The notes under the pieces are model-generated. The model did no database searches, was not told where the DNA came from, and was given only the letters and a program-made list of their open reading frames with translations. From QFOX01 sp033763655 (GTDB lineage Bacteria; Pseudomonadota; Alphaproteobacteria; Rickettsiales; UBA3002), in assembly GCA_033763655.1 (NCBI GenBank), contig JANRKD010000026.1, forward strand, positions 1 through 64,000: 64,000 nucleotides of DNA, in the 5' to 3' direction. A program made the translations under genes and the position numbers. Below are positions 53,998 to 62,922 of this stretch, in pieces (position 1 is the first letter of the stretch; every line of letters begins with the position of its first letter).

Positions 53998-56094
53998 ATG
54001 GCCAAGGCCCAGCAGATAACCGATGTCGAGATTCCGCTGATCGAAGAACAGGTCGATACCGGCCTGCAGCCGCTGCTTGAGAGTTACCAGACGAGCTATG
54101 TCCCCGGCGGTGAGAAGAAAGATGACCTGCTGGGCCGTTTCACCCTCTACCCCACGCGCCCCCTGCCCGAATTCAGCCACACCTATGCCACCGCCTACGA
54201 AGCGCGCGACGACTTCAACCCCAACCGGCTCGCCTATGCCATGGTGTGCGACAACAACATGCCCACACGCCTGCAGGCGATTACAGAACTCAACACCTTC
54301 ACCCACGCGCACCTGACGCCGCTGCTCGGCTCGGGCACCGTCAACTGCTCGCATCTGGGCGAGGCGCGCACAGTGCTGTTCCTCGAACGCCCGCGCGGTG
54401 TTCGCCTGTCAGATAGCATCAAAAACCAATTGCGCCTGCATGAACACAAAGTGATTGATTATGTGCTGCAGCCCGCCCTGAAAGCGCTGCTGGCCATGCG
54501 CGAGAAAAAAATCAGCCACGGCCATATTCACCCCGGCAATTTCTTTGTCAGCGAAACGCCGCAGCTGGGCGAGTGCTTCTCGGCCCCCTGCGGCACACAG
54601 GGCCACTATCTCTACGAACCGCTGGAACGGCTGATGGCCACCCCGCTCGGGCGCGGCGAAGCGACCGAAAAATCCGACATCTATGCGCTGGGCATCCTCG
54701 CCTTCGAGCTGATGTATGGGCTGGAGCGCATCAAATCCATCCCGAGGGACGCCTTCATCGAGCGCATTATCAGCCTTGGCACCTACCATTTATTTGCCAC
54801 CAACCGCGAATTTTCCGACACATTCCAGGATTTTTTCCGTGGCATCCTGAATGACAACCCCACCGAACGCTGGGGGCTTGACCAGCTCGCGCAGTGGATT
54901 AGCGGCAAACGCTTCAATATGATTGCACCGAGCGTACCCAAGGAGGCTTCCCGCCCGATCGACTTTGTCGGCCAGAACTTTTTCTCGCGCCGGATGCTGG
55001 CCCACGCCATGCACACCCATTGGCGCGAGGCCCTCAAGGATGTTAAATCCATGCGCGTCGATCGCTGGTGCGAAATGAGCCTGCACCGCCCCGAGCTGGG
55101 CAGCAAACTCGAGCGGCTGATGCGCCTTTCGGGCAATGCCTCGACCGATGCGCAGATGCACGACACCATGACGCGGGTGATTACGATTCTCGACCCGAGC
55201 GGTCCCTTGCGTTCACGCACGCTATCCCTCCGGCCCGATGCGATCGGCCCATCACTGGCAGAGGCCATGCAGCATGAAGGCCCCGAGCTGTCGCAATTAT
55301 TGAGCTTTATCGAAGGCGATCTCGGCAATTTCTGGGCCGAACAGGCCGACAGCAACAAAAGCCCCGAGATTTCCATTGCCGTGTGGCGCCTGCAACGCGC
55401 CCGCTCGCAGTTGAAAAACCCGGCCCTTGGCTTCGGGCTGGAGCGGGTGCGCTACGAGCTAAACCCTTCGCTCAGTTGCCAGAGCCCCCTGCTCAAACCC
55501 TACCATGTGATGAACGCACTCGATGTCTTAAAGACGCTGGATGCGCTGGCGCCCACCCTTGGCCCCGACACCAGCCTGGTGGATCGCGACATTGCCGCTT
55601 TCCTCGCCAGCCGGATTGATATGGGCAAGGAAATCCGCATCCTCGATCTGGCCAGCATCCCCGCCCTCGCCGGCAACGAAGAGCTTATCATGCTCAAGCT
55701 GCTGGCCAAGGCGCAGCAGAAACATCCACGGATGCCGCTGGTCGGCCTGTGCACCTGGGCCGCCATGCGCATCGAGAAAATGATCGACACCATCCATAAC
55801 CGCATCATCCGCAAGCGCCTGAAACTGCAACTGAAGAAACTGGCGCAGACCGGCAGCCTGCACGAGGTGATGGGCGCCATCATCAATATCGACGTGTCCC
55901 TCCACGATTACGATGGATTTATCAAGGCCATCGCCCTGCACCAGATTAACCACGAACGCATGAAACACCTGCAGAGCGAGGATATCCTCAACTACAAGGC
56001 CCGCCGCGCCGGCGGGAAAATGGCGATGATTATCAGCTATATCGCTCTGGCGGTTACCTTCTACATCAGCCTCACCGACATTGTGGGATATTAA
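53998..56094 (+). CDS. Membrane-tethered pseudokinase-like protein
   Basis: The product is 698 residues from the ATG at 53998 (AGGAA ahead). Residues about 45-310 have the layout of a Ser/Thr kinase: HAHLTPLLGSG, a hinge LFLERPRG, the catalytic loop position HGHIHPGNFF (174-183) and KSDIYALGILAFELMYGLER. The catalytic Asp of HRD is His, no VAIK lysine is seen, and DFG is replaced by GEC (191-193), so catalysis is unlikely. A long helical region follows, with one C-terminal membrane anchor (MAMIISYIALAVTFYISL). It is followed by a small membrane protein. Confidence 0.78.
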   Translation: MAKAQQITDVEIPLIEEQVDTGLQPLLESYQTSYVPGGEKKDDLLGRFTLYPTRPLPEFSHTYATAYEARDDFNPNRLAYAMVCDNNMPTRLQAITELNTFTHAHLTPLLGSGTVNCSHLGEARTVLFLERPRGVRLSDSIKNQLRLHEHKVIDYVLQPALKALLAMREKKISHGHIHPGNFFVSETPQLGECFSAPCGTQGHYLYEPLERLMATPLGRGEATEKSDIYALGILAFELMYGLERIKSIPRDAFIERIISLGTYHLFATNREFSDTFQDFFRGILNDNPTERWGLDQLAQWISGKRFNMIAPSVPKEASRPIDFVGQNFFSRRMLAHAMHTHWREALKDVKSMRVDRWCEMSLHRPELGSKLERLMRLSGNASTDAQMHDTMTRVITILDPSGPLRSRTLSLRPDAIGPSLAEAMQHEGPELSQLLSFIEGDLGNFWAEQADSNKSPEISIAVWRLQRARSQLKNPALGFGLERVRYELNPSLSCQSPLLKPYHVMNALDVLKTLDALAPTLGPDTSLVDRDIAAFLASRIDMGKEIRILDLASIPALAGNEELIMLKLLAKAQQKHPRMPLVGLCTWAAMRIEKMIDTIHNRIIRKRLKLQLKKLAQTGSLHEVMGAIINIDVSLHDYDGFIKAIALHQINHERMKHLQSEDILNYKARRAGGKMAMIISYIALAVTFYISLTDIVGY

Positions 56095-56096
56095 TC

Positions 56097-56621
56097 ATGA
56101 GCGACGACGCCGGGGCCGATAAAAAAGAGAAGAAAAAAGGCACGCTCTCCACCGCCGGCGGACGAGGGAAAATGCGTGGCAAAAACAAGCTGCTGCTCAT
56201 TCTCTTCAGCCTGATGATGATGGGGCTGCTGCGCACGGGCTTCGTGTTCTTCGTCATCGGCATGCTGCCTTGCATTGTCGCCTATTATATGGATGTCTCC
56301 AAGCACCAGTACACATTCAAGAGCGTCTTTGCGGCCAATCTTGCAGGCATGATGCCGTTCATTACCCGCATCATCCATGCAGGCCCGTCGAGCAGCCTGC
56401 TGCAGGAAATTATGGGTAACAGCACCAGCTGGATTATCATTTATGGCTCGGCGCTGATCGGCTGGCTGCTGGTCAAAGCCTGCCCGGTGCTGGCGCAGAT
56501 ACTGGTCACCGGCGTCCACCAGACACAATTTTCGCGCTACGACCGGCTACAGAAAAAGCTGGAGAGCGAATGGGGCGACGAGGTGAAGCAATTCAGCGGC
56601 GACCACCACGCCGAGCATTAG
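56097..56621 (+). CDS. Small membrane protein, probable partner of the pseudokinase
   Basis: The product is 174 residues. A basic N-terminus (KKEKKKGTLSTAGGRGKMRG) is followed by two to three membrane segments (residues about 35-65 and 115-135) and a charged C-terminal tail with His residues (GDHHAEH). No family recognised. It starts two bases after the pseudokinase stop, so the two are co-translated and probably work together at the inner membrane. Confidence 0.72.
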   Translation: MSDDAGADKKEKKKGTLSTAGGRGKMRGKNKLLLILFSLMMMGLLRTGFVFFVIGMLPCIVAYYMDVSKHQYTFKSVFAANLAGMMPFITRIIHAGPSSSLLQEIMGNSTSWIIIYGSALIGWLLVKACPVLAQILVTGVHQTQFSRYDRLQKKLESEWGDEVKQFSGDHHAEH

Positions 56622-56710
56622 CGCATTGTTTTTGGGGTTAAGCCTCTCCATTTTTCGTCATGGCGAGCGAGTGCGCGGCAATCCGGTTGGCCACACAGAT
56701 CGTTCCTTTG

Positions 56711-56871
56711 CTCCCCCCTTGCGGGGGAGCGGGCGTTGCACTTCGCAACGCCGTGGGGGGCAATTGCACGACCGCCCGGTTATGCAACTTTTACCATGCC
56801 TAGCGCGTCGCTGAAAATCCCCCCACCGAAACGCTTGAAGAGAGCGTTTCGACTCCCCCGCGAGGGGGGAG
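56711..56871 (+). repeat. Nested palindromic element, intergenic copy
   Basis: The outer arms CTCCCCCCTTGCGGGGGAG (56711-56729) and CTCCCCCGCGAGGGGGGAG (56853-56871) are inverted with one mismatch. The left arm is identical to that of the copy inside the pseudouridine synthase gene. Inner hairpins are GGCGTTGC/GCAACGCC and CGAAACGCT/AGCGTTTCG, with GTGGGGGG pairing to CCCCCCAC across the middle. The middle contains ACCATGCCTAGCG, shared with 31782-31794. It fills most of the gap between the membrane protein and mnmA. Confidence 0.85.
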
Positions 56872-56999
56872 TGGGCGGGAGTGCCTCAGGCGCGGGCGCT
56901 GGAAGTGAAGGCGAGATGGCTTCCGCCTTTCAGCGTGCGCGGCGCGGCACCGCCAGCGCCTCGCAATTAATGACGGGAAATGCCTGAACGTAAAATGCG

Positions 57000-58097
57000 C
57001 TAATCCACTGCAATCCAGCCGCCGCCAAGTACGCGATCGCCCGCATAGACCACGCAAGCCTGCCCCGGGGCAATCCCCTCGTAGGGCTGCTCAAGCTCGA
57101 TAGTCGCCCGCTCCTTCGAGGATGGGGTAATCGACGCCGTCACCGGCGGTTGCGCCGAGCGTACTTTAACCCGAATACCCGCGCGCGCGCCGGGCACATC
57201 GAGCCAGTTGAGTTCTTTGATGCTAAAAGCGTTGCGCGCCAGCGCCTCGCGCGGGCCGACGATGACCCGCCGGTTCGGCGCGTCGAGCCTGACCACATAC
57301 AGCGGCTCGCCCGCACCACCGCCAAGGCCCTTACGCTGCCCGATCGTGTAATGGATAATGCCTGCATGCGCGCCGAGCACGCGGCCATCGACATGCATGA
57401 TTTCGCCCGGCTCCGCCGCGCCGGGGCGGATTTTCTCGATGACGGCGGCATAGCCGCCCGTAGGCACAAAACAAATATCCTGCGAGTCGGGTTTATCGGC
57501 GACCGCAAGGCCGAAGCGATCGGCGAGGGCGCGGGTTTCCTCTTTACGCAATCCACCGAGCGGAAAGCGCAGGAAATCGAGCTGTTCCTGCGTGGTCGCA
57601 AACAGGAAATAGCTCTGGTCTTTGTCGGGATCGACGCCACGATGCAGCTCCGCCTGCCCGCTTTCGCCCAGCACCCGCTGCACGTAGTGGCCGGTTGCCA
57701 TGCAATCGGCGCCAAGGTCGCGCGCGGTGGCGAGTAAATCCTTGAATTTCACGCTCTGGTTACAGCGCACGCAGGGGATGGGGGTTGCCCCGGCGAGGTA
57801 GGTGTCGGCGAAATCTTCCATCACCGCGTCGCGGAACTTACTTTCGTAGTTGAGCACATAATGCGGGATGCCGAGCGAATCTGCGACGCGGCGCGCATCG
57901 TGAATATCCTGCCCCGCGCAGCAGGCGCCCTTCTTGCCGACCATCGCGCCGTGGTCGTACAGCTGGAGCGTGATGCCAATGACTTCGTAGCCCTGATTAT
58001 GCAGCAGCGCCGCGACGACGGACGAATCGACCCCGCCGCTCATGGCCACCACCACGCGCGTCTGAGATTCCGGTTTGTTGAAGCCAAGGCTGTTCAT
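57000..58097 (-). CDS. mnmA: tRNA-specific 2-thiouridylase MnmA
   Basis: The product is 365 residues. It thiolates U34 of tRNAs for Lys, Glu and Gln. The ATP-binding loop is AMSGGVDSSVVAALL, the catalytic cysteines lie in CCAGQDIHDARRVAD and further in YFLFATTQEQ-linked and CFVP contexts, and PCVRCNQSVKFKDLL is conserved. Start chosen at 58097 (MNSLGFNKPE); the open frame continues 72 codons upstream through a palindromic repeat and is not coding. Confidence 0.98.
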   Translation of the reverse strand: MNSLGFNKPESQTRVVVAMSGGVDSSVVAALLHNQGYEVIGITLQLYDHGAMVGKKGACCAGQDIHDARRVADSLGIPHYVLNYESKFRDAVMEDFADTYLAGATPIPCVRCNQSVKFKDLLATARDLGADCMATGHYVQRVLGESGQAELHRGVDPDKDQSYFLFATTQEQLDFLRFPLGGLRKEETRALADRFGLAVADKPDSQDICFVPTGGYAAVIEKIRPGAAEPGEIMHVDGRVLGAHAGIIHYTIGQRKGLGGGAGEPLYVVRLDAPNRRVIVGPREALARNAFSIKELNWLDVPGARAGIRVKVRSAQPPVTASITPSSKERATIELEQPYEGIAPGQACVVYAGDRVLGGGWIAVD

Positions 58098-58206
58098 GGG
58101 CGGGGATATAGCGCCACCACCCTCTGCGGTCAATGTCCGCCACGACTTTCGCCACTTCTCTCGGCGGCCACCGCTTACTTCTCCACACTGCCCTTCACCC
58201 AGCCAC

Positions 58207-58325
58207 GTCATGCCGAACTTGTTTCGGCATCCATCAAAGGCGCGGTTAGCGCCGGCATGACTACTGAAAGATTCTTTCCGCGCCAGACAGCGCTTCGATG
58301 GATCCTGAAACAAGTTCAGGATGAC
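58207..58325 (+). repeat. GTCAT paired-hairpin element, full copy
   Basis: Two 29-base arms face each other (58207-58235 and 58297-58325). Each arm is itself a hairpin, GCCGAA/TTCGGC on the left and CCTGAA/TTCAGG on the right. Between arms the stems differ at both paired sides, so pairing is kept. The right arm ends two bases from the prfB stop codon. The arm sequence is close to a GTCATCCTGAACTTGTTTCA repeat known from many alphaproteobacteria. Confidence 0.85.
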
Positions 58326-58327
58326 AT

Positions 58328-59441
58328 TTACCGTTCCACACTCCCCTTCACCCGCGCGGCGAGGCTGGCGCCCACGAACATATCGAGGTCGCCGTCGAGC
58401 ACGCCCTGCGTGTTGCTGGTTTCCACACCGGTGCGCAAATCCTTCACCATCTGGTAGGGATGGAGCACATAGGAGCGAATCTGGTTGCCCCAGCTATTGT
58501 CGGTCTTGTGCGCATTCAGGGCATCCGTCGCCGCTTCCTGCTTGCGCAGCTCGTGCTCATACAGCCGCGCGCGCAGCATGTTCCATGCCTCCTCGCGGTT
58601 CTGGTGCTGGCTGCGCTGGTTCTGGCAGGCGACGACGATGCCGGTCGGCACATGCGTCAGCCGCACGGCGGATTCGACCTTGTTGACATTCTGCCCGCCC
58701 GCGCCGCTGGAGCGGAACGTATCGACCTTCACATCTTTTTCCTCGATATTAATCGTAATGTTTTCGTCAACCACGGGGTAAACCCACGCACTCGCAAAGC
58801 TGGTATGCCGCCGCGCGTTGGAATCGAACGGTGAAATACGCACAAGGCGGTGGACGCCCGATTCGGTTTTCGCCCAGCCATAGGCGTTATGGCCGGAAAG
58901 GCGGATGGTGGCGGATTTGATGCCCGCCTCGTCGCCCGTTTGCTCGTCGACAATCTCGACCTTGAAGCCGCGCCGCTCGCCCCAACGCAGATACATACGG
59001 TAGAGCATGAACGCCCAGTCCTGCGACTCGGTGCCACCTGCGCCCGGGTGAATCTCGATAAAGCAGTCGTTCGCATCGGCCTCGCCGTTGAGCAGGGCTT
59101 CGAGTTCGAGCTGGCCAATCTCTTTGACGAGCGCTTCCATGCTTGCCTGCGCCTCGGCGCGCATCGGCTCATCGCCCTCGGCTTCGGCCATCTCGTGCAG
59201 TTCGAGCGCGTCGACAAACCCGGTGGTGACGCGCCTGAACCCTGCGATGGTATTCTCGACCCGCGTCCGCTCGCGCATTGTTTTTTGCGCCTGCTCCTGA
59301 TTGTTCCAAAGGTTCGGGTCTTCCGCCGCTGCGTTTAATTCAACGAGCTGTTTTTCCAGATGCGCAACGTCAAAGACACCTCGCAAGCAGAGCCTTTGAG
59401 GCGTCGAATTGTTCTTTCAGCGTGATAATTTCTGCGCGCAT
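58328..59441 (-). CDS. prfB: Peptide chain release factor 2, with programmed +1 frameshift
   Basis: The first 23 codons start at 59441 (MRAEIITLKEQFDASKALLA) and reach an in-frame TGA (59372-59370). The main frame continues in +1 as DVAHLEKQLVELNA to the end. RF2 recognises UGA/UAA: the SPF anticodon-like motif (RISPFDSNARRHTSF) and the catalytic GGQ (SGAGGQNVNKVESAVRLTH) are present. Shift-site geometry matches the classic prfB autoregulation. Total length is about 370 residues, standard. Confidence 0.98.
59370..59383 (-). promoter_or_regulatory. prfB recoding site (AGG-TGT-CTT-TGA-C)
   Basis: On the coding strand an AGG Shine-Dalgarno-like triplet lies three bases before CTT TGA C. The arrangement equals the E. 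coli site. Low RF2 lets the ribosome slip from CTT to TTT and continue in the +1 frame. Confidence 0.93.
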
Positions 59442-59494
59442 AAGTATTTTTCACCATTGACTGATGGAGCTCCAGAGTTTTTCATACGCATCGT

Positions 59495-60316
59495 ATGAGC
59501 ATGTCGCAACCCCTATATCAGGTGGACGCCTTTGCGTCCAAAGTCTTCGAAGGTAACCCCGCCGCCGTTTGTCCGCTTTCTGCATGGCTCCCCGACCGGC
59601 TGATGCAACGCATGGCACAGGAAAACAACCTCTCGGAAACTGCTTTTTTTGTGCCCTCCACCAGGGATGGCTATGATTTCGACCTGCGCTGGTTCACCCC
59701 GACGGAAGAAGTCGATCTATGTGGCCACGCGACGCTGGCAAGCGCATTCGTTGCTTTCAACATCCTTCACTTTACGAATGACATCATTCGCTTCCACAGC
59801 GCGTCGGGCTTACTGAACGTGACACGTAACGGCAATCTGCTGACGCTTGATTTCCCCGCATGGCCGCTCGAAAAAACAGGCCATCATCCGGCAATCGAAG
59901 CGGCCATCGGCATCACGCCGCTTGAAATCTACCAGTCCCATGACTGGCTGGTGATACTGGATTCAGCGCAGGCCGTGCGCAATTTGAAACTCGATTTCGC
60001 CGCGCTGAAACTGCTCGATGCACGAGGACTGATTGTGACTGCGCCGGCAGATACAGGTAGTGGCTTTGATTTTGTCTCACGCGCTTTCTTCCCGAAACTT
60101 GGAATCGAGGAAGACCCGGTCACCGGTTCCGCCCATTGCGCCCTTACCCCCTACTGGGCCGGAATTCTGAGAAAACCAACGCTTAAAGCCGAACAGGGCG
60201 GCGCGCGCAAAGGCCAGCTTACCTGCGAACTGGCCGCCAATGGGCGCATCCTGATTTCCGGTCAGGCACAGCTTTATATGGAGGGCGCCTGCTATCTCCC
60301 CGGCTCCGCCGCCTAA
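59495..60316 (+). CDS. PhzF-family isomerase/epimerase
   Basis: The product is 273 residues (a start at the second Met, 59501, is equally good). The two-lobed diaminopimelate-epimerase-like fold is shown by YQVDAFASKVFEGNPAAVCP, the catalytic Glu in NNLSETAFF, LRWFTPTEEVDLCGHATLAS and EDPVTGSAHC. Family members isomerise small amino- or keto-acids; most have unknown substrates. It is divergent from prfB, and its stop overlaps the PBP1A stop by four bases. Confidence 0.94.
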   Translation: MSMSQPLYQVDAFASKVFEGNPAAVCPLSAWLPDRLMQRMAQENNLSETAFFVPSTRDGYDFDLRWFTPTEEVDLCGHATLASAFVAFNILHFTNDIIRFHSASGLLNVTRNGNLLTLDFPAWPLEKTGHHPAIEAAIGITPLEIYQSHDWLVILDSAQAVRNLKLDFAALKLLDARGLIVTAPADTGSGFDFVSRAFFPKLGIEEDPVTGSAHCALTPYWAGILRKPTLKAEQGGARKGQLTCELAANGRILISGQAQLYMEGACYLPGSAA

Positions 60317-62907
60317 TACAACCCACCCGTGCCGACACCCGCCCCGGCGTTTGGGTTGAAGCCCTGCGGATCGACGGGGCGCTGGTAGGGCGCCAGTTCA
60401 CCCGCTTTAGGCTGGGCGAAGCCATTGCCCCCCTCGGCGGGAACATCCCCACCCTCGACCGGTTCGACGACCGGCCCGGTATAGGCGTCTTTATCCTGCA
60501 GTTCCTCCTGCAATTCGTGCATCGGCTTGAAGATGGGGCCGCCGGTCAGGAACGCCTCGCGGATCGTCGCGGCGCCGCTCGCATCGCCATCGAAAAGCGG
60601 TTGGCCGGTATGCAGGTTAATCGCCAGTTCGCGGATGCCCGGCGGCGCGCGGAACTCTTTGACGGGCAGGCTGCCTTCCGCCAGTTGCATGAATTTGACG
60701 AAGCCCTGAATGGCAACGCGCCCGCCGGTTTCCTTATCGCCGAGGGTTTTTGGCGTATCAAACCCGACATAGGTGCCCACCACGAGGTCGGGCGTATAGC
60801 CGACAAACCATGCATCGCGCGAGTCATTCGTCGTGCCGGTTTTCCCAGCGACCGGGCGGCCCAGCCCCTTGGCCGCGCTCCCCGTCCCGCGCTCGACCAC
60901 GCCTTTGAGGATGGAGGTAATCTGGTACGCCACGCGCGGATCGAGCACCCGCTCGCGCTCGTCGGCAAGCGTCGGCGCATCGGTCGAAATCGTGGTGTGC
61001 GCGGGTGCCACGCAGGGCTCGCAGGCGCGCGTATCGCGGCGGAAAATGGTCGCGCCGTTCCTATCATCAATGCGTTCGACAAACCAGGGCGCGACGCGGC
61101 GGCCCCCGTTGGCGATCATGCTGTAACCGTTGACCAGCTTCAGCAGCGTGGTTTCTTTCGCGCCGAGCACCATCGAGAAGTTTTCGGCGATGTCGTCCTC
61201 GTAGAGACCGAAGCGCTGCGCCACCCGCTTGATGCGCTTCAGGCCGATCATCGCGGCGATGCGCACCGTCACCGTGTTGCGCGAATGCTCGAGCGCGGTG
61301 CGCAGGGTGATGGGGCCGATGTAATCGCCCTCGTAGTTCTGCGGCGTCCACATCGGCAAGCCCGGCCCCTGCGGTAGCGAAATCGGCTCATCGACAATCA
61401 CCGAGGTGGGGCTGAAGCCGCTTTCGAGCGCGGTGAGGTAGACAAACGGCTTGAAGGCCGAGCCGGGCTGGCGTTTCGCCTGCGTCGCGCGGTTGAACTC
61501 CGACCCGCTATAGGCATAGCCGCCACTCATCGCAAGCACCTTGCCCGTATGCGGATCCATCACCACCACCGCGCCGTTGACCGCCGGAATCTGCAACAGG
61601 CGGTAGGTGCCTTTGGCCGCGCCGCCCATCGGCTCGATGAGCACCACATCGCCCACTGCGAACTGCGGCTTTGCCCAGCGCATCCCCTCGGGCGCGAGGC
61701 TGCCACGGCTGCCATCGAGCGTGAGCAACTCGACCTTCGGCGTCACCCGCTCGATCACGCCGAGCGTCTGTGCCTCGTAGAGCGGCACCGCGCGCTCGCG
61801 GCGCACCCGTTCGAGGGCGACGGGCAAATCGCCCTCCTCGTCCTTAAGCGTAGCGATGGGGCCGCGGTAGCCGTGGCGCTGGTCATACATCATCAGCGCA
61901 TGACGCAAGGCGCGGTCGGCATACTCCTGATAGGTCGGGTTCAGGGTCGTTTTCACGAACAGCCCGCCTTCATACAGCACGTTGCTGCCATACATGCCGG
62001 CAAGGGCGCGACGCACCTCCTCGGCGAAGAAATCGGCGCGCGCCACCTCGTCCTTGTTGCGGCTGCGGGTGACCAGTAGCGAAGCCAGCGCCCGTTTTTC
62101 CTCCGGCGCGTCGATGGCGCCGTCCTCGTGCATGCGACTAATGACGTAATTGCGCCGCTCCAGCGCACGCTGGTAATTTTTCGCCGGGTCGAAATAGGCG
62201 GGCGCTTTGGGCAATGCGGCGAGGAACGCGGCCTCCTCGGTGGTCAATTGGTCGAGCGATTTATCGAAATAGGTGATGCTCGCCGCCGCGACGCCATAGG
62301 TGCTCTGGCCGAGGTAAATCTCGTTGAGGTAGAGTTCGAGGATTTTTTCTTTGCTGTAAATTTTGCTGATACGGTAGGCGAGGATGGCCTCCTTGATTTT
62401 GCGCTCGAAGGATTTTTCGGAGCTGAGCAGGAAGTTTTTTACCACCTGCTGCGTGATGGTCGAGCCACCGGCCAGCGAATGGCCCTTGCCGACATTGAGC
62501 AGGTTATTTTTCATGGCGCGCAGCGTGCCGAAAAAATCCACCCCCTGATGGGAGTAGAAATTTTTGTCCTCCGCCGAAATAAACGCCTGCTGCACTGTTT
62601 TTGGAATGGCCGAAAGCGGCAGGAAGAAGCGTTTTTCCTTGGCATATTCCGCCAGCAATTTTCCATCCGCCGCATAAAGCCGCGTCACCACCGCCGGGTT
62701 ATAATTGGCCAGTTGATCGGTCGAAGGCAGACTCGCGCTGTAATGCTGCACCACCAGCGCCACCGCAACCACCGAAAACACGAACCCGAGAAATACCATC
62801 GCCGCCAGCCATTGCACCAGACGCAGCAGACGCGGCATAGACCGCCCTGCCCGCCGCGCGGAAGGCTCGGTAGTAGCGGTATCGTCGATGGGCGCGGGCT
62901 GTGTCAT
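60313..62907 (-). CDS. mrcA: Penicillin-binding protein 1A, bifunctional
   Basis: The product is 864 residues. One N-terminal membrane anchor (LVQWLAAMVFLGFVFSVVAV) is followed by the family 51 glycosyltransferase (FISAEDKNFYSHQGVDFFGT, STITQQVVKNFLLS, KIKEAILAYRI), a linker with an OB-like insert, and the transpeptidase with SxxK in QPGSAFKPFVYLTALESGF, SRN in EHSRNTVTVRI and KTGT in VAGKTGTTNDSRDAWFVGY. A Gly/Pro-rich tail ends the protein. It polymerises and crosslinks peptidoglycan in the periplasm. The amidase gene is 15 bases upstream. Confidence 0.95.
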   Translation of the reverse strand: MTQPAPIDDTATTEPSARRAGRSMPRLLRLVQWLAAMVFLGFVFSVVAVALVVQHYSASLPSTDQLANYNPAVVTRLYAADGKLLAEYAKEKRFFLPLSAIPKTVQQAFISAEDKNFYSHQGVDFFGTLRAMKNNLLNVGKGHSLAGGSTITQQVVKNFLLSSEKSFERKIKEAILAYRISKIYSKEKILELYLNEIYLGQSTYGVAAASITYFDKSLDQLTTEEAAFLAALPKAPAYFDPAKNYQRALERRNYVISRMHEDGAIDAPEEKRALASLLVTRSRNKDEVARADFFAEEVRRALAGMYGSNVLYEGGLFVKTTLNPTYQEYADRALRHALMMYDQRHGYRGPIATLKDEEGDLPVALERVRRERAVPLYEAQTLGVIERVTPKVELLTLDGSRGSLAPEGMRWAKPQFAVGDVVLIEPMGGAAKGTYRLLQIPAVNGAVVVMDPHTGKVLAMSGGYAYSGSEFNRATQAKRQPGSAFKPFVYLTALESGFSPTSVIVDEPISLPQGPGLPMWTPQNYEGDYIGPITLRTALEHSRNTVTVRIAAMIGLKRIKRVAQRFGLYEDDIAENFSMVLGAKETTLLKLVNGYSMIANGGRRVAPWFVERIDDRNGATIFRRDTRACEPCVAPAHTTISTDAPTLADERERVLDPRVAYQITSILKGVVERGTGSAAKGLGRPVAGKTGTTNDSRDAWFVGYTPDLVVGTYVGFDTPKTLGDKETGGRVAIQGFVKFMQLAEGSLPVKEFRAPPGIRELAINLHTGQPLFDGDASGAATIREAFLTGGPIFKPMHELQEELQDKDAYTGPVVEPVEGGDVPAEGGNGFAQPKAGELAPYQRPVDPQGFNPNAGAGVGTGGLY

Positions 62908-62922
62908 AACGAGGGGTTGGTG

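Noticed and set aside
58098..58313. 72-codon N-terminal extension of mnmA
   Set aside because: It overlaps the GTCAT paired-hairpin element and has no family similarity; the normal MnmA N-terminus starts at 58097.
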